Below, piece by piece: positions 26,501-39,700 of a stretch of DNA of 64,000 nucleotides (the stretch's first letter is position 1; each line of letters starts with the position of its first letter). Source of the stretch: Thamnaconus septentrionalis. Taxonomy: Eukaryota; Chordata; Actinopteri; Tetraodontiformes; Monacanthidae. The notes beneath the pieces were generated by a model. It had not been told where the DNA came from. It was given only the letters and a program-made list of their open reading frames with translations, and did not search any database. Made by a program: the position numbers and the translations under genes. The stretch covers positions 6,047,273 to 6,111,272 of the forward strand of contig CM020510.1 of assembly GCA_009823395.1 (NCBI GenBank). Direction: 5' to 3'.

Positions 26501-29500
26501 ATTTGCTCTCTTTCAACTCATACCATTCAACAGACTCTGCACAGGTAGTTTTCCACTGTTGGGCCACATTGACTGTCTGCAACCAGTTGATGTTCGGAGC
26601 AGCAAATTCACCTGCTTGGCTCCGCCCCTCCCCCGGCCCATAGTCAGGAGGATTCTACCTCTGCCCGACAATTCTAAGACATTTTCTGTCTTTTGACATT
26701 GGACCCGAACGCTCCCCTTCAAAACTTTCCTCCCACTGGGCCTTTCCACTTCTCTGTACTTTTGTCCTTTTAACATTTTTCTGGTTTCCAAACACTTTGC
26801 GTCGGGTTGTTTACCTCCTTCTCCTCCTCCTGACCTCTTGTTAGCTCTCTCGCTGATACCCAGCTGTCAGTGCGGCTCTCGTCGCACTCGTGCACCGCTC
26901 GCTGCTCTGTGTGTTGCACACACACAAAGACACAAAGACACAAGACACACACACACACCCTCAATCCTCTCTTCTCCCTCTCCATTTTTCCTCTTCTCCG
27001 GTCTTGAAGCCACATCTCCCACTCTGTTTTGAAAAGCTTCGATTTTTCTTCTTTGTTTTTACCCCTGCGCCCTTTCATTTGCCCAACACACAACACAAGG
27101 CGTGCACTTCCTGCCCGGTGTTGAGTCCCTGAGGGTTTCCTGTCTTTATCTCTGTGTGGTGTCTGGCCAAATGTTCTCCCCTGCTGTGAGACATGAAACG
27201 CAGCGTTTGCGGCTGCAGGGAAGTCAAGTGTCTCTCGAACAGAGAACAAAACATTCTGCCAATTCTTTGCAATCAGATTCATCTTCAGTCAGAGGTGACA
27301 GATTCTAATTATCACCTCTGATCAAGTCAAGGGATTTTTTTCTCTTGAATTTGTTTTCTTTATAAGTAGTAGGGATGTCTTTATGTCACTGTTGATGTGA
27401 CTTCATGGTAGGGCTGGGTGACAAAAATAAATCCCGATTTTTTTCTCTGAACACTCAATTTTCGATTTTGATTTTTTTTTTTGGTAAAACTACAAAAGAC
27501 AAAGGAATAAATTATTTCAAATATTTTATCTTTATTTTCAAAGAAAAGTAGCAACCTTAACTGTCTTTCACCAAACATCACTTTGAAATTAAAAATGTTC
27601 TATCATCCTGAACAATGATGAATGAATAAAGTGCAAAACTTTCACATTTGGTAAAATAGAGGCGCACAGCCCGGAAGCATGCGAGAGGAAAATCCATTTT
27701 AAGATTTTCCTTTTTTTTAACATCGTCTTGACTAATAAATCCGATTTTGATTTAAAACGGACTAATCACACAGCCCTGGATGATGGTTCCAAACAATTGG
27801 TCTCGCAGGCCAAAGCAAGAGGCTCTTATTTTTTTTCAATCAGCTGAAGGGGAAGGAGAAGGAAGTGGGAACAACAGTAAACAGCACTCGATGACTTCCC
27901 ATCATCGTTTGTGCTCCATTTGCTCATACAGACCTTGTAACAGTTAAAGTGGGAGAGCCAAGGGAGAAAACTTTTTTTGCACGTTCGATAAGATTCCAAT
28001 TTCATTTGTTATTTACTAAATGGCAACTGCACTTTTCCCCGAAACTCATTTCAACGTTATTTCCAAAACCTTGAAAAAAAACCCCGTCGTCATTGTGCCA
28101 AGAAGCATCTGCTTTAGTGTGTATTGTTTCTGTGAGAGCAGACAAGGAGAGGCAGTGTTCTTTTTTTTTTTTTTATTATAGCCTTCTCTATTTACAAATG
28201 GACATTGAACCACTATTTTCCTCCATCTGCATGCAGTTCAGGAGAGCAGTCTGGTGGTGCAGGCCCTGAGACTGAACACCATGTCCAAGCTGACGTTCGC
28301 TGACAGCTCGCGATTCGACTCTCTGGTCAAAGACGTTTTCTCGGGGGTCAACTTCACTGACGTGGACGACCAGATACTCATGAACGCCCTGGAACAGGTT
28401 TACAAGGAGGCGCGGCTTGAACTCATCCCGAGCCAGGTGTGTGTGTGTGTGTGTGTGTGTAAGTCATGGTGTTTGAACTGCTGTTCAGGCGGTGAGGGAG
28501 TCGCCAGAGAGATGCCAGAAAAACATTTTTTTGGCCGTTTTCTGTGCAGCTGAAGAAGGCGCTGGAGCTGAATGAGCAGTTGAGACAGCGGATGGGAGTC
28601 GTCATTGTCGGGCCGAGTGGAGCGGGGAAGTCGACTCTCTGGAGGATGCTCAGAGCCGCTCTCAGCAAGATGGGCAAAGTGGTGAGTGGGACCACCAGCT
28701 TCATTCACTGCTTTGGCTTGAAATGGGAAAATGCTGCAAATATTCCCAAAATGCTTGAGTGACTTCCTGTCCAGTTGTGTTTTTTGGATACTTTCCTTTT
28801 TATTTCTTTTTCTTTTGCAACATATAAACTGAAAAACTATCATCAAGATAATAACACGCTGGGTTGCTATGATGTCTCCACAGTTCGCTCTATATTAGCA
28901 TCAGTGTGAATGTCCTGTCGTTGATGTATTAACAGTCCATTTCTCCCATTTTCCTCGACGCTGCTCCTCATTGGTCATCATATTATGAGTCAGTTGCTCC
29001 ATAACAATATATTTCAGTCACAATTTTCAGCCATTCATCTTGTGTTGGTGGATCTGGTTTATACCACTTCCTCGACATTGCATTTTCTCCAACATGGCTG
29101 TGGCACAGATGGATATTTGCTGCTACTGTCCTCTTGTTAAAGTTAATTACAGATAAAAAAAAAAAGAATCCTCCACTTTTTAGAGAACTTTGCATCTGTC
29201 TGCACAGGTCAAGCAGTACACCATGAATCCCAAAGCGATGCCCAGACAGCAGCTCCTGGGACACATCGACATGGACACCAGAGAGTGGGCCGACGGCGTC
29301 CTCACAAACAGTGCCAGGAACGTGGTCAGAGAGCCACAGGGTGAGAAGTCTCACACAGACCAGAGCCGACGTCTCAGTTAATGCTCTGATTTTCATCCTG
29401 GACTGCAGTAGAGCAGCAATGCACAGTTAGCAGCTACCATATCACACTTCTCTGTGTTTTCCCCCCAGATGTGAGCTCGTGGATTGTGTGCGACGGTGAC

Positions 29501-30741
29501 ATCGACCCAGAGTGGATCGAGAGCCTGAACTCGGTGCTGGATGACAACCGGCTGCTGACCATGCCCAGCGGAGAGCGCATCCAGTTCGGACCCAACGTCA
29601 ACTTCCTCTTCGAGACTCACGACCTCAGCTGCGCCTCGCCGGCCACGATATCCCGCATGGGCATGATCTTCCTCAGGTCAGTCCGTGGTTTTTGGCCATG
29701 AATCACATTTTCTTTCCCTCCATGCATGAAAACGAGCTATATCTTCCCTGTGTTGTCGGTGCAGTGACGAGGACATTGATGTGGGCGCCTTGCTGAAGTC
29801 GTGGTTGATGAATCAGCCCGAAGAGTGTTATGCAAATCTGGAAAACTGGCTGGGAGACTACTTCCAAAGAGCTCTTGACTGGGTCCTGAAACAGGTAGGT
29901 TGGATTTTTAAACAGGTCTGAAACCTCAAAATTACTGACATCCACATTGATTAATTTGCTGGTTCAAGGGTTTATAAAACTCCAAACCGCTGTGCAACTA
30001 AACGGACCCCCAGCTGTCAAAGTTCAAACTTTTCTTTCCATCTTTTTCCATTCCTGCAGAACGACTTTGTGGTGGAGACCAGTCTAGTGGGGACAGTTTT
30101 CAACGGCCTGTCACACCTCAGCGCTGTCAGGGAGCGAGGCCAGTTCATTGTCGGCCTTCTGAGAGGCCTGGGAGGAAACCTCATCCTCAAAACACGACAG
30201 GAGTTTGCCAGAGAGGTGAGCAGCAGGTTTTTTTTTAAAGTCTAGTCAAGGGAACAGTGCAGCTCTTGTTTTAATACTTTATTCATGTTCTCTTTCAGAA
30301 TGGCAAAGATATAGTAGAACATTCATTTTGTTTCTGCTGATGTCTCTGCTTAAAAAAATGCATTTAATTAACAACTAACAGAAATTTATCAGCATTCAGT
30401 CGTGCTGACTTTGGTTTGGCTGACCAATCCCAGAGATTCTTGATCCGGTCTCTGTGTTCGGCTCCGCTCAGCTGCTCAGCTGGGCCAGGGAAAGTCCGCC
30501 CGACGTCAAAAAGCCACTGGACACCTACTACGACTCGGACAGCGGCGTCCTGGCGGCGTACGCCTTCCAGCGTCCCGAGGGTCTCACGCTGGAGGAGCTC
30601 GCTCACACCCGCTCGCTGCCCGTCATCGAGACGCAGGACATGCAGCGCGCGCTGCACTGCTTCTCCCCGTGGCTCAGTGCACAGCACAGGCAGCCCTTCA
30701 TGGTGGTCGGGCCCGAGGGCTGCGGAAAGGGGTGATTATAC

Positions 30742-30787
<46 letters not shown>

Positions 30788-33700
30788 TCCTTGATTGCTG
30801 TCTCATCGTTTTTGCGTTTTGCGTTCTGATCATGTGACCCGACTGTTTTTCTGCTGCTGATGATGATTCTGTTCTGCAGCACTCAGTTTCGGGGCGCCCC
30901 GCTACGTCTGTGTGTAAACAGATTTAACAAACCACATTCTGATTGACTGTATTCTGGACACGAGTGCACAACCAACACTGATATCAAAGCTTCTGTCATT
31001 TTAGATTTTACCTTTTTGTTGCAGCAAACTGACAATTTAGAATGAGAATCAGATCTTGGGTGCGTCTCTGTTTGTGCGTGTGTGTATGTGTGTGTGTGTG
31101 TGCACACAGAGAATTGCTTCCTCCAACGTAATTGCTTCCCTCCTCAGGGGTTGAACAACAAGGGTCACTCAGTTTGTCTTCTGCACTGCACTCCACTCTT
31201 CCTCGCCGCCGCCTCCTTCTTCTCGTCTTTCCTCGCTCCGTCCGAAAAGGTCACGGGCGCCGCCGAGTCATCGGGACTGTCAGCTGACTCTTTTGATATC
31301 TAATTAACTTCCGCACACATGCGCTGGAGGAGGGCGGCGGCCGACTTGTGCGCACACAATTTGCTTTCTAATTATATTTCGCCCCTCTGTGTTGCGCCCC
31401 CTTAAAATGTCTCCCTTTGCCTTTGGGTGTAATCTGGCAAACATTGTTCTCCGGAGCCCGAGTGGCCTCTTTAAAAACACAGCCATTACACACTTTTTCT
31501 CCCTTTGATCTTCCTAATGATCCTGGCACCGTCCCAAGAATAAATGCGACGCCTTAAGAGCCAGAGAATTAATTCAGCCGTTTGAAAAATTGCGACGATA
31601 ACATCTCACTAAAAGCCCTCCGTCTCCGCCCAGCATGCTCCTCCGCTACGCCCTCTCGCGGCTGCGCTCCACCCAGGTGGCCGTGGTCCACTGCAGCGCC
31701 CAGACGTCCTCCCGCCACGTCCTGCAGAAGCTCGGCCAGACCTGCATGCTGCTCAGCTCCAACACCGGCCGCGTCTTCAGGCCCAAGGACTGCGAGAACC
31801 TGGTGCTCTACCTGAAGGACATCAACCTGCCCAAACCGGACAAGTGGGGGACCAGCAACCTGACGGCCTTCCTGCAGCAGGTAGATGGAGGACAAGCTGA
31901 GTCCATCTAGTCGTCCTTATTTCTTCTGCCTCAGGATCCACATAACACATCTAGAGATGACATCAACATGGCCATTTACCTTCTCAATAACTCAGGAGTT
32001 CTGATTTTGACATTGTGACGACAACAACATCAACGTCAAACTCAAATCTTGCTTCATGGACCAAGGATGAAGTGATAAACAAAATATATTTTTAATATAT
32101 TGCAAATTATGCACGGACCTATTAAACAAAAAAAGCAAAAAAAAAACCCAAAAAAATACAACAGCTGACCCTCGTACATAAAATTCCAGCCCACTGTTAC
32201 TATACTGATAATTTAATAAAGACTAGCAGAAAAGGTTGGCACTCAGTCTTTGGTAGTCTTTTAGTCAAGGCTGCACCAACCAAGACATTATCAAGACTAC
32301 AGAGAATCAAGAAAAAACAACTGTGTTTCATAAAATTAAAAACTGGACTGGTTGAGTATGTTGGAGCATCAACTCACCTGCCAGAGCTTGAAACCCGTGT
32401 GCACCAATCGTAGCGGGACAACAAACAAACAAAAACAAGGACTGCAACACCAGCTGAACCGTCCCGTCCATCTCCTCTTCATCCCTCCAGGCTCTGACCT
32501 ACAAAGGTTTCTACGATGAAAATCTGGAGTGGGTGAGCCTCGAGAACATCCAGGTGGTGGCCTCCATGTCAACAGGGGGCGCTGTGGGCAGCCACTCCCT
32601 CACGTCCCGCTTCTCGTCGATCGTTCGGATCTGCACTATCGAGTGAGTAGATGTTGTGATCCTCCATCACAGTCTGCTAAATCCATGTTATACTCTCCAC
32701 CTGTCGAGTGACTGTTCATTCCCCTCCCCTCCACCCTCCTCAGCTACCCTGACAGGGAGCAGCTGCAGACCATCTACTCGTCGTACCTGCAGCCTGTTCT
32801 CCAGCACGGCCTGGGCAGCCAGGCGTCGTGGGCCAGCACCGGGAGGACTCACCAGCTGGCCGGCTCTCTTGTTCAGCTCTACGAGCAGGTACTGATTGAG
32901 GAACAGGGAGCTTTGAGCCGCAGCGGACGGCCGGTTCTGGCTGAGTGACTGACAGAAGCTCCACCAAGTTCACTGACTTGTGACGATGGCTCTCCTGGTT
33001 TTTGGCCTCGAAGCTGCGCAGCTCATGTTCGGCTGAGAAATGAAAGCATTGGCTGAACACCAACTGGCTTTGTGTAAAGAAGCCATTGCAGCGGATTACA
33101 CTTTTTTTGTGGACTTCAGCTACCATTCAAAAGTTTGGACGCACTCTTTGAATTTAATATCTTTTCTTTCATTCTCATGACTCTTGACATTGCAGTTTCT
33201 CACTGAAGGCATCAAAACTACATGTGAACACACATGGAATTATGGAGGAAACAAAAGCACGTTTTATAATTAAATTCTTTCAAATAGCCACATTTCATAA
33301 AAAAGATATTTAGAGTTATTGAACGTGTTTGTCTTTGTTGCATACTTACATATATCTTGCTCATATATTTGATGTCTTCAGTATCTATCTGCAGTGTAGA
33401 AAGTTGTATAGATGAAAAAAAAAATATTGCATGACAAGGTGCATCCAAACTTTTGACTGGTAGTGTATTTCTTACAATAATCACATAAATCACAGTATAC
33501 GTTTTGCAACGTTTTTAGAATAACTGAATCTGCTGTTCATTTCTCTGTCCCCTGTTGTCATTGTGTCATTGTCATTGACACAAGTGCCTTTAAAAGTAAG
33601 TGTGTGGCTTTTCAAGGAGTAATTGGACACACTCCAGTGGTCTGGGATGTATAGTTGTGCTGACAACATTCCTCAGCTCTTAATTAGTCTGCTGCTCATC

Positions 33701-36700
33701 GCCTGCTGCACAGAGTTGAGCTCTGAGCGAAGCTTTGCAGAAAAATATCTAGTTAATAATGGTAATAATGGTTGTAATTTATCCATCGTATGGCCGAGAC
33801 AGAGACTGCAATCTAATGTAGGCTGTAGTTGTTGACCAATAATTAAAAAAAAAAATCCCTTCCTCTGGATGTTTTTTTTGTCTGTCTGTCAGGTGCGGAC
33901 CAAGTTCACAGTGGACGACCACAGTCACTACCTGTTCACTCCCTGCGTTCTCACCGAGTGGGTGCTCAGCCTGCTGCGCTATGACCTCACTACAGGTGAC
34001 CCCACACACACACACACACACACACACAAACAAATGGAACAAATCAACATTTCCAGGTTTTCCACTCTTCCTTCCTTCCTTCCTTCCTTCCTTCCCTCCT
34101 TCCTTCCATCGCTCCCTCCTGTCTTCCCTCCCTTCATCTGTGTATTTCTCCAGTCCTCCCTGTTCATCCCTCTTTCATTTCTCCCTCTCTCTCTGCTTCC
34201 TCGACAATGTGTACCCGCTGTGATAGTTGGCCCACCCATTCCTCCTAATTAAACACGCTGACGGGCAAAGTTTCTTTTTTTTTCTTAAAAAAAAACCAAA
34301 AACCAAAACCCCAACAACTCACTGACTTTTCTCTCTCTCTCCACTTTCGCCGCTCCTGCCTTTTCGGTATGTAAATCTGCCTCTTCTTATTTTCATTCAT
34401 TGACTCTGCTGCTCCCATGTTGTGTCTGAGATCATGTTACGTGGGTAATGAAAGGAAAAGCGGTGCTAGGGAAGATCCAGATGGTAGAATAGTCTTGGGT
34501 TATCACCATCGCATTGTCATCACCTTCACCCCTTCATTTTATAAACTAGATTTGTGTCTTCCTCCAAATCTAGTAGATTTTAACTTGCTGATCAGTCACT
34601 TTGATCATAAAATCGCCCGAAAAGCACATTTTCGGGTCAGGGAAATAATTGAAAAGCACAGCCATGAATCTCTTCAAATGTCTCCTTTTTTTTTTCCCCA
34701 GCCGTGGTCGTTAAAATTTAATGTGTGTTGGATGTGTGTGTGTGTGTTGGGGAGGGAGACCCCTGGCATCTCTGTTCATCTGTCCTCTTCTGCCTGTCAG
34801 TATAATGTGACAGACACTCTCGGACCGAGTGGCCTGTGACTCAACGGCTCTGCTGCTCTGCCCTCTCGGCTCGCAGCGCTGCTGCACTGATTCACGGCTC
34901 GGAACTCAATAAATTTAGAATGACCAGAGACGCCGCTGAGAAGCCCTTTGACTCACGATCAAGTCTGAGGGCGCGGAACGTAGTCTGAGGCCTCAAAGCC
35001 AAACCGGTCATTACACTGGGACTGCACCATCCAATCGTAATTACGCTGGCAACAAACACCATACGGCTGTCCTTGTCTTGCTTCATTTTGATTTCCACCT
35101 GCTCTGCATGCTGAGTGATCATGTGACCATCCGCCAGCAGCAGCCTCAGTCCCTGAACGCAGCCTGGTTGGGTCTCTTTGCAAAGTCTTTGCTGAAAACC
35201 TTGGTTTTTCAAACAGTTTTGTCATCACAAAGATCGACTATTACAGCCCACTTCATTTTCGCACCTCTGTGTAACTCATGGAAGGATTATAAAATGGATT
35301 GAATGTGTTGTCGTCTCAATTCTTTACAACTTGTGCTGAATTTTACGTCGCTCATCTCATGCGAGACACTTTTTCAGACGTCGGAAAGTTTCACGGACGT
35401 CCTGCTGTGTTTAAAATTGAGCTTTTCCTTATATGTGTGTGTCTGTGCGTGTTTGCCCGTTTTTTTCCCCTTTGCAGCTCAATCCAACGTGACAGACAGC
35501 GTGCTGGAGGTGGTGGCGTACGAGGCGCGGAGGCTGTTCAGGGATCGGCTGGTTTCCCTCAAAGACGTTCACGCCTTTGATAACATCCTGTCCTCCATCG
35601 TCCGCGGAGACTGGGGCTCCGACGCTCTCGACAATATGACAGGTGGCCCGAGCTGTTCTATTCTCACTGGCAGACACCTCCGTCAGACGCATGCATACAA
35701 ACACTATTTTTTTTTAAGGGGATGGGAGGCCTCAGACTGTTTCTGAAACTCCAAGCAAAGCGAGTAAAACGGTTTGCTCTCCCCAAGCTGAACGCGCACG
35801 CTGCAGTGCGACGGCGGCGGCAGGAACTCCAGCGGTGCCCTTGCGCTGATCTTCTCAGCACCGCAATCACTTGCCGATTTACTTCCACTAAACTAATATT
35901 GGATGCCGATCAGAAAGAAAAGCGGCTCGACTCGCAGAGGTGTAATGATCAAGAGCAGGTCCTGGCAGCTGAATAAACACGGCGAAGCACCGGACATCAA
36001 AAAGCTAAACAAAGGGCCGGCGGGCGGTGCAGGCGGGCGGTGCAGGCGGGCGGTGCAGGCGGGCGGTGCAGGCGGGCGGTGCGGGCGGTGCGGGCGGTGC
36101 AGGCGGTGCAGGCGGCGGGCGGGCGGTGCGGGCGGTGAAGGCGGGCGGGGCGGGCGGTGCAGGCGGTTGATCCAAAGACTGTTTCAAAAGCAAAGGAAAC
36201 CTCCAGGTTGAATCTTTATATTGCACCCACACATCAAACGCGTCATTTGCGGCCACAATGACATCACATCAAAAACCAATGCAAAGTGTGCACACTTCTC
36301 TTTAGAGTCACTTTTTGTTCACAATGGAGTTGATGCCAAATCATCACGTCGCCGACTCCCAAGCTGCACACCCAGAGTTTGTAACACCTTCAGACTTTTA
36401 CTCTCTCCGAATGCTAAACATGAACAGAAGCCGCCTGCATTCATATCTGAGCCTCGGCTAAATTTGTTGCCAAATGCCTGCAGAACAAACACCTGCCTGC
36501 TTCTTTCTCCCTCCCGCCATCGCTCCACCCTCCTCCCAGCACCTGCGCCGTGCGCTTCGGGAGTGCAAAACAAACTGTAAAGAAGAAAAAAAGGAGCGTC
36601 TTTAAATGTGTCTCACTGGAGTCGCTTCCGTTTTGCGAGCTCCTTTAAAACTCGCCGGTCGGCGTAAATGTTGTGCACGTATAGCGGAGTGTTGCCAACT

Positions 36701-39700
36701 GTGTGATATGATGTGATGTGTTGTTGTTTTTTTTATTTCCTCTGTCCCCTGGCGAGCAGATGGTTTCTATGTGACGTGGGGAGCCTCTGAGGCAGCTGTG
36801 ATGGCTCCCGGCCAGTCTTTACCTCCTCATGGTAAACAACTGGGACGCCTGGACTCGGCTGACCTCAAACAAGTTATACAGAAGGTAGGCAGTGAGAAAT
36901 GGGCATGAAAGTAGTAATAATAATGATCTTAATAATTATAATGAGAATGATAGTCATATAATAATAATAACATAAAAAGTAAAATAGTAATAATGAAAAT
37001 AATGATGATAATCAATATTTTTCATTTTCTGGCCTTTATTTTGCAAACCAAAGTTTGGTTGTTCCGTGGTTCAGTCGTCTAGCTGTCATTTCATCATACT
37101 TGCCTGTGTTTCTTCTGCTCACCTCTTACCTGTGTGTGTGTGTGTGTGTGTGAATGTGTGTGTGTGCGTGTGCGTGTGCTGCCTGCCGCAGGGCGTAGCG
37201 CTGTACAGCCGTGATAACAGGGAGCTGGATCTCCTGCTGTTCTGGGAAGTGTGCGACTTCGTGTCCCGCGTGGACCGCGTCCTGAGCCGACCCGGCGGCT
37301 CGCTGCTCCTGGCGGGCCGCAGCGGGGTGGGCCGGCACACGGCCACGTGCCTGGTGTCGCACATGCACGGCTACTCGGTGTTCACGCCCAAAGTGTCCCG
37401 CGGTTACTCTCTGAAGCATTTCAGCAATGATCTCAAGTCGGTAAGAGGCCGTCGCGTCGCTGTGTCTTTTATGAGCTCCACCTGAGCCAAGAAAGCACTT
37501 TTGCCGAAAGGCAGTGAAGAAATAATAGCTGCCCCTTGAAAGGCTTTTAATGCCATTTAGCGTTTTGATATTTCGGACTGCCACTGTTTAATGTTAACTG
37601 TAAATACCTTTTATAGCATAGATACAGTTTTCTTAAAGGTCCCATTATGATACAAAACCCACTTTTCCAATGGTTTCCAACAATAATGTGTGTCCACCCT
37701 GTCGCTGCGGTAAAACGTAAATGGAAAAAGATTCTGCCTTCATTTGTTTTAGGTTCACGTTATAACTTGATTGCCCTTTTTTTTTCTATGGTGACAGCAA
37801 TGCACTTCCGTAGTTTTGCTTAATCATTTTCAGAAGATTTGTATTTTCGCAGAAATAAATATGCTGTTTTCTGTTTTTGAGGTCTGTCAGATTTTTTTGG
37901 CTTAAAAAAATCGCACAAGGCTGCTTGACTGCAGTCCAAGATGAAAAACATTGATTGGGGCTTCTCCAATGCTCATTATTAGCTGCAATTTACTAAACTG
38001 TAATGGCCTGGCGGTGTCTCTTGTAAGGATGTGAACTTGGCTGTTATGTGGAAATAATAGCAGCATGCTGACGCTGATGTGCTGCAGGTGATGCAGGTGG
38101 CAGGTCTGGACGGCCAGCAGGTGATTTTGCTGTTGGAGGACTATCAGTTTGTCCACCCGGCCTTCCTGGAGATGGTCAACAGCCTCCTGTCGTCTGGTGT
38201 GTATAATCTTTAAATGTTTCTTTTAGATAGTCAGAAATTTAAATTCGGCCCTCAGAAATAAAGCCAGTGTCCTCTGTGTTGGCATGTGTTTCCTTTTTCT
38301 CCATCTTTCAGGTGAAGTTCCGGGCCTGTACAGCCCAGAAGAGCTGGAGCCCCTCCTCTCCCCTCTCAAAGATGCAGCCTCGCAGGACGGCTTCACCGGG
38401 CCGCTCTACAATTACTTCTCCTTCAGTCAGTCCCGTGTCCCTCTCGACTGGCCTCTCTGTGTGTCGGCCATTATTTTTTCCGCCCGTTTGTCCTTGTTCT
38501 CGTGGGGAGAAAGTTTCTCTGCGCTCATTATTGCGTCTGCTTCCCTGCAGTTTTATTGTATAATGCACTGCAAAAGCACCGCAGTGTCAGCGAGCTTGAG
38601 TCTGCTGCCTGTGCATCAAATCAAAAGGCCACTTATTTTAAAATTAAACAACTCTCAAGTGCTCTTTGGAACAGCTGCAGTGACCGACCGCCAATGTTTC
38701 CTCTTTGCCTGCTTGTCGTTCTACTCTGCTCTATTTGTGCACTCACCGGCCCTTGTTGACTTCCACAGGAATCCAGCAGAACCTCCACATTGTTCTCATC
38801 ATGGACTGCTCCAGCTCCACCTTCACCATCAACTGCGAGAGCAACCCTGCATTCTACCGCAAGTGTTCCGTCCAGTGGATGGAAGGATGGTCGGAGAGCA
38901 GCATGAAGAAGGTCAGTGTTGAAGGAAGAATTGAATAGAAAGAAAATATTTAGCCCGCCGTTTTAAGTCTGCTGCTAAGCCCTATAGGTAAAGTTTGTGA
39001 GCTACAATCCTGCTCTGATTTTTAGTCTTACAGAAAGTTGTAGAGGTGAAACTCCAATAGTGGAAGCCACAGCCTATTGACCACTATCTTATATCCTGCA
39101 GGAAAACCTGCGGCATTAAAAATAGTACAATTTATGGATTTATTCCACCATGCATTTAGATGTGCATAAAACAGGTTGAATTATATTTTGTATAAGTTCC
39201 AATAAACCAGCCAGGAGCATAGAAAGCGCAAGTTTAAATTTATTCAGAAAACATAGACAGACTAAAGCTCCGACCTGGATTAAAAAAAGACAAAAAAGTT
39301 TCTGCAGAGCAAACAGATGCTCTCCAGTAACTTTCTACATATTTGTATGCTTCCTGCATCCTGTGGCCCCAGACACATTATCACTGCAGGATTTGAGAAG
39401 TGAATTCCTTTACCCGCCGCGGCTGAAATTTAAAAGGAAAATAAAAGGCTTAACACATTATTTTTTAAGAAAGCGGAAGGGTAAAAGAAAAAGTTTCTGC
39501 ATCATGCGTCAGTGCTTTCCATCTAACTTTCACATCTGGTGTTTGCGTCTCAACCTGCACCTTGTCAGATTCCGGAATTGCTGCTGGCAAAGACAGAAGG
39601 AGGAGGAGGAGGAGGAGGAGAGGAGGATGCAACCGAAAAGGCCACAAAGGGAAAAAGCTCAGGTTGGATCAAAATCAAGGCATAGCTAAGAAAAAAAAAA

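Larger units (their letters stand above)
25892..28236. other. dync2h1 intron 39 (2.3 kb)
   Basis: Contains the long TTC tract (25988-26109), a CA-rich patch near 26920-26960, and a hAT-like element (27410-27777). No gene on either strand. Confidence 0.75.

Noticed and set aside
30722..31640. Apparent frameshift between the AAA3 P-loop and the following sequence
   Set aside because: The Gly codon is split GG|C over intron 46 with a GT-AG pair; the frame is intact.
35903..36256. Collagen-like Gly/Arg or Pro/Ala open frames
   Set aside because: Produced by the GC-rich minisatellite in intron 51.
38284..38922. 212-codon open frame running from exon 55 through intron 55 into exon 56
   Set aside because: The intron merely lacks a stop in that frame; exon 56 is read in the wrong phase there, while splicing CTTCA|GTCAGT restores the conserved protein.
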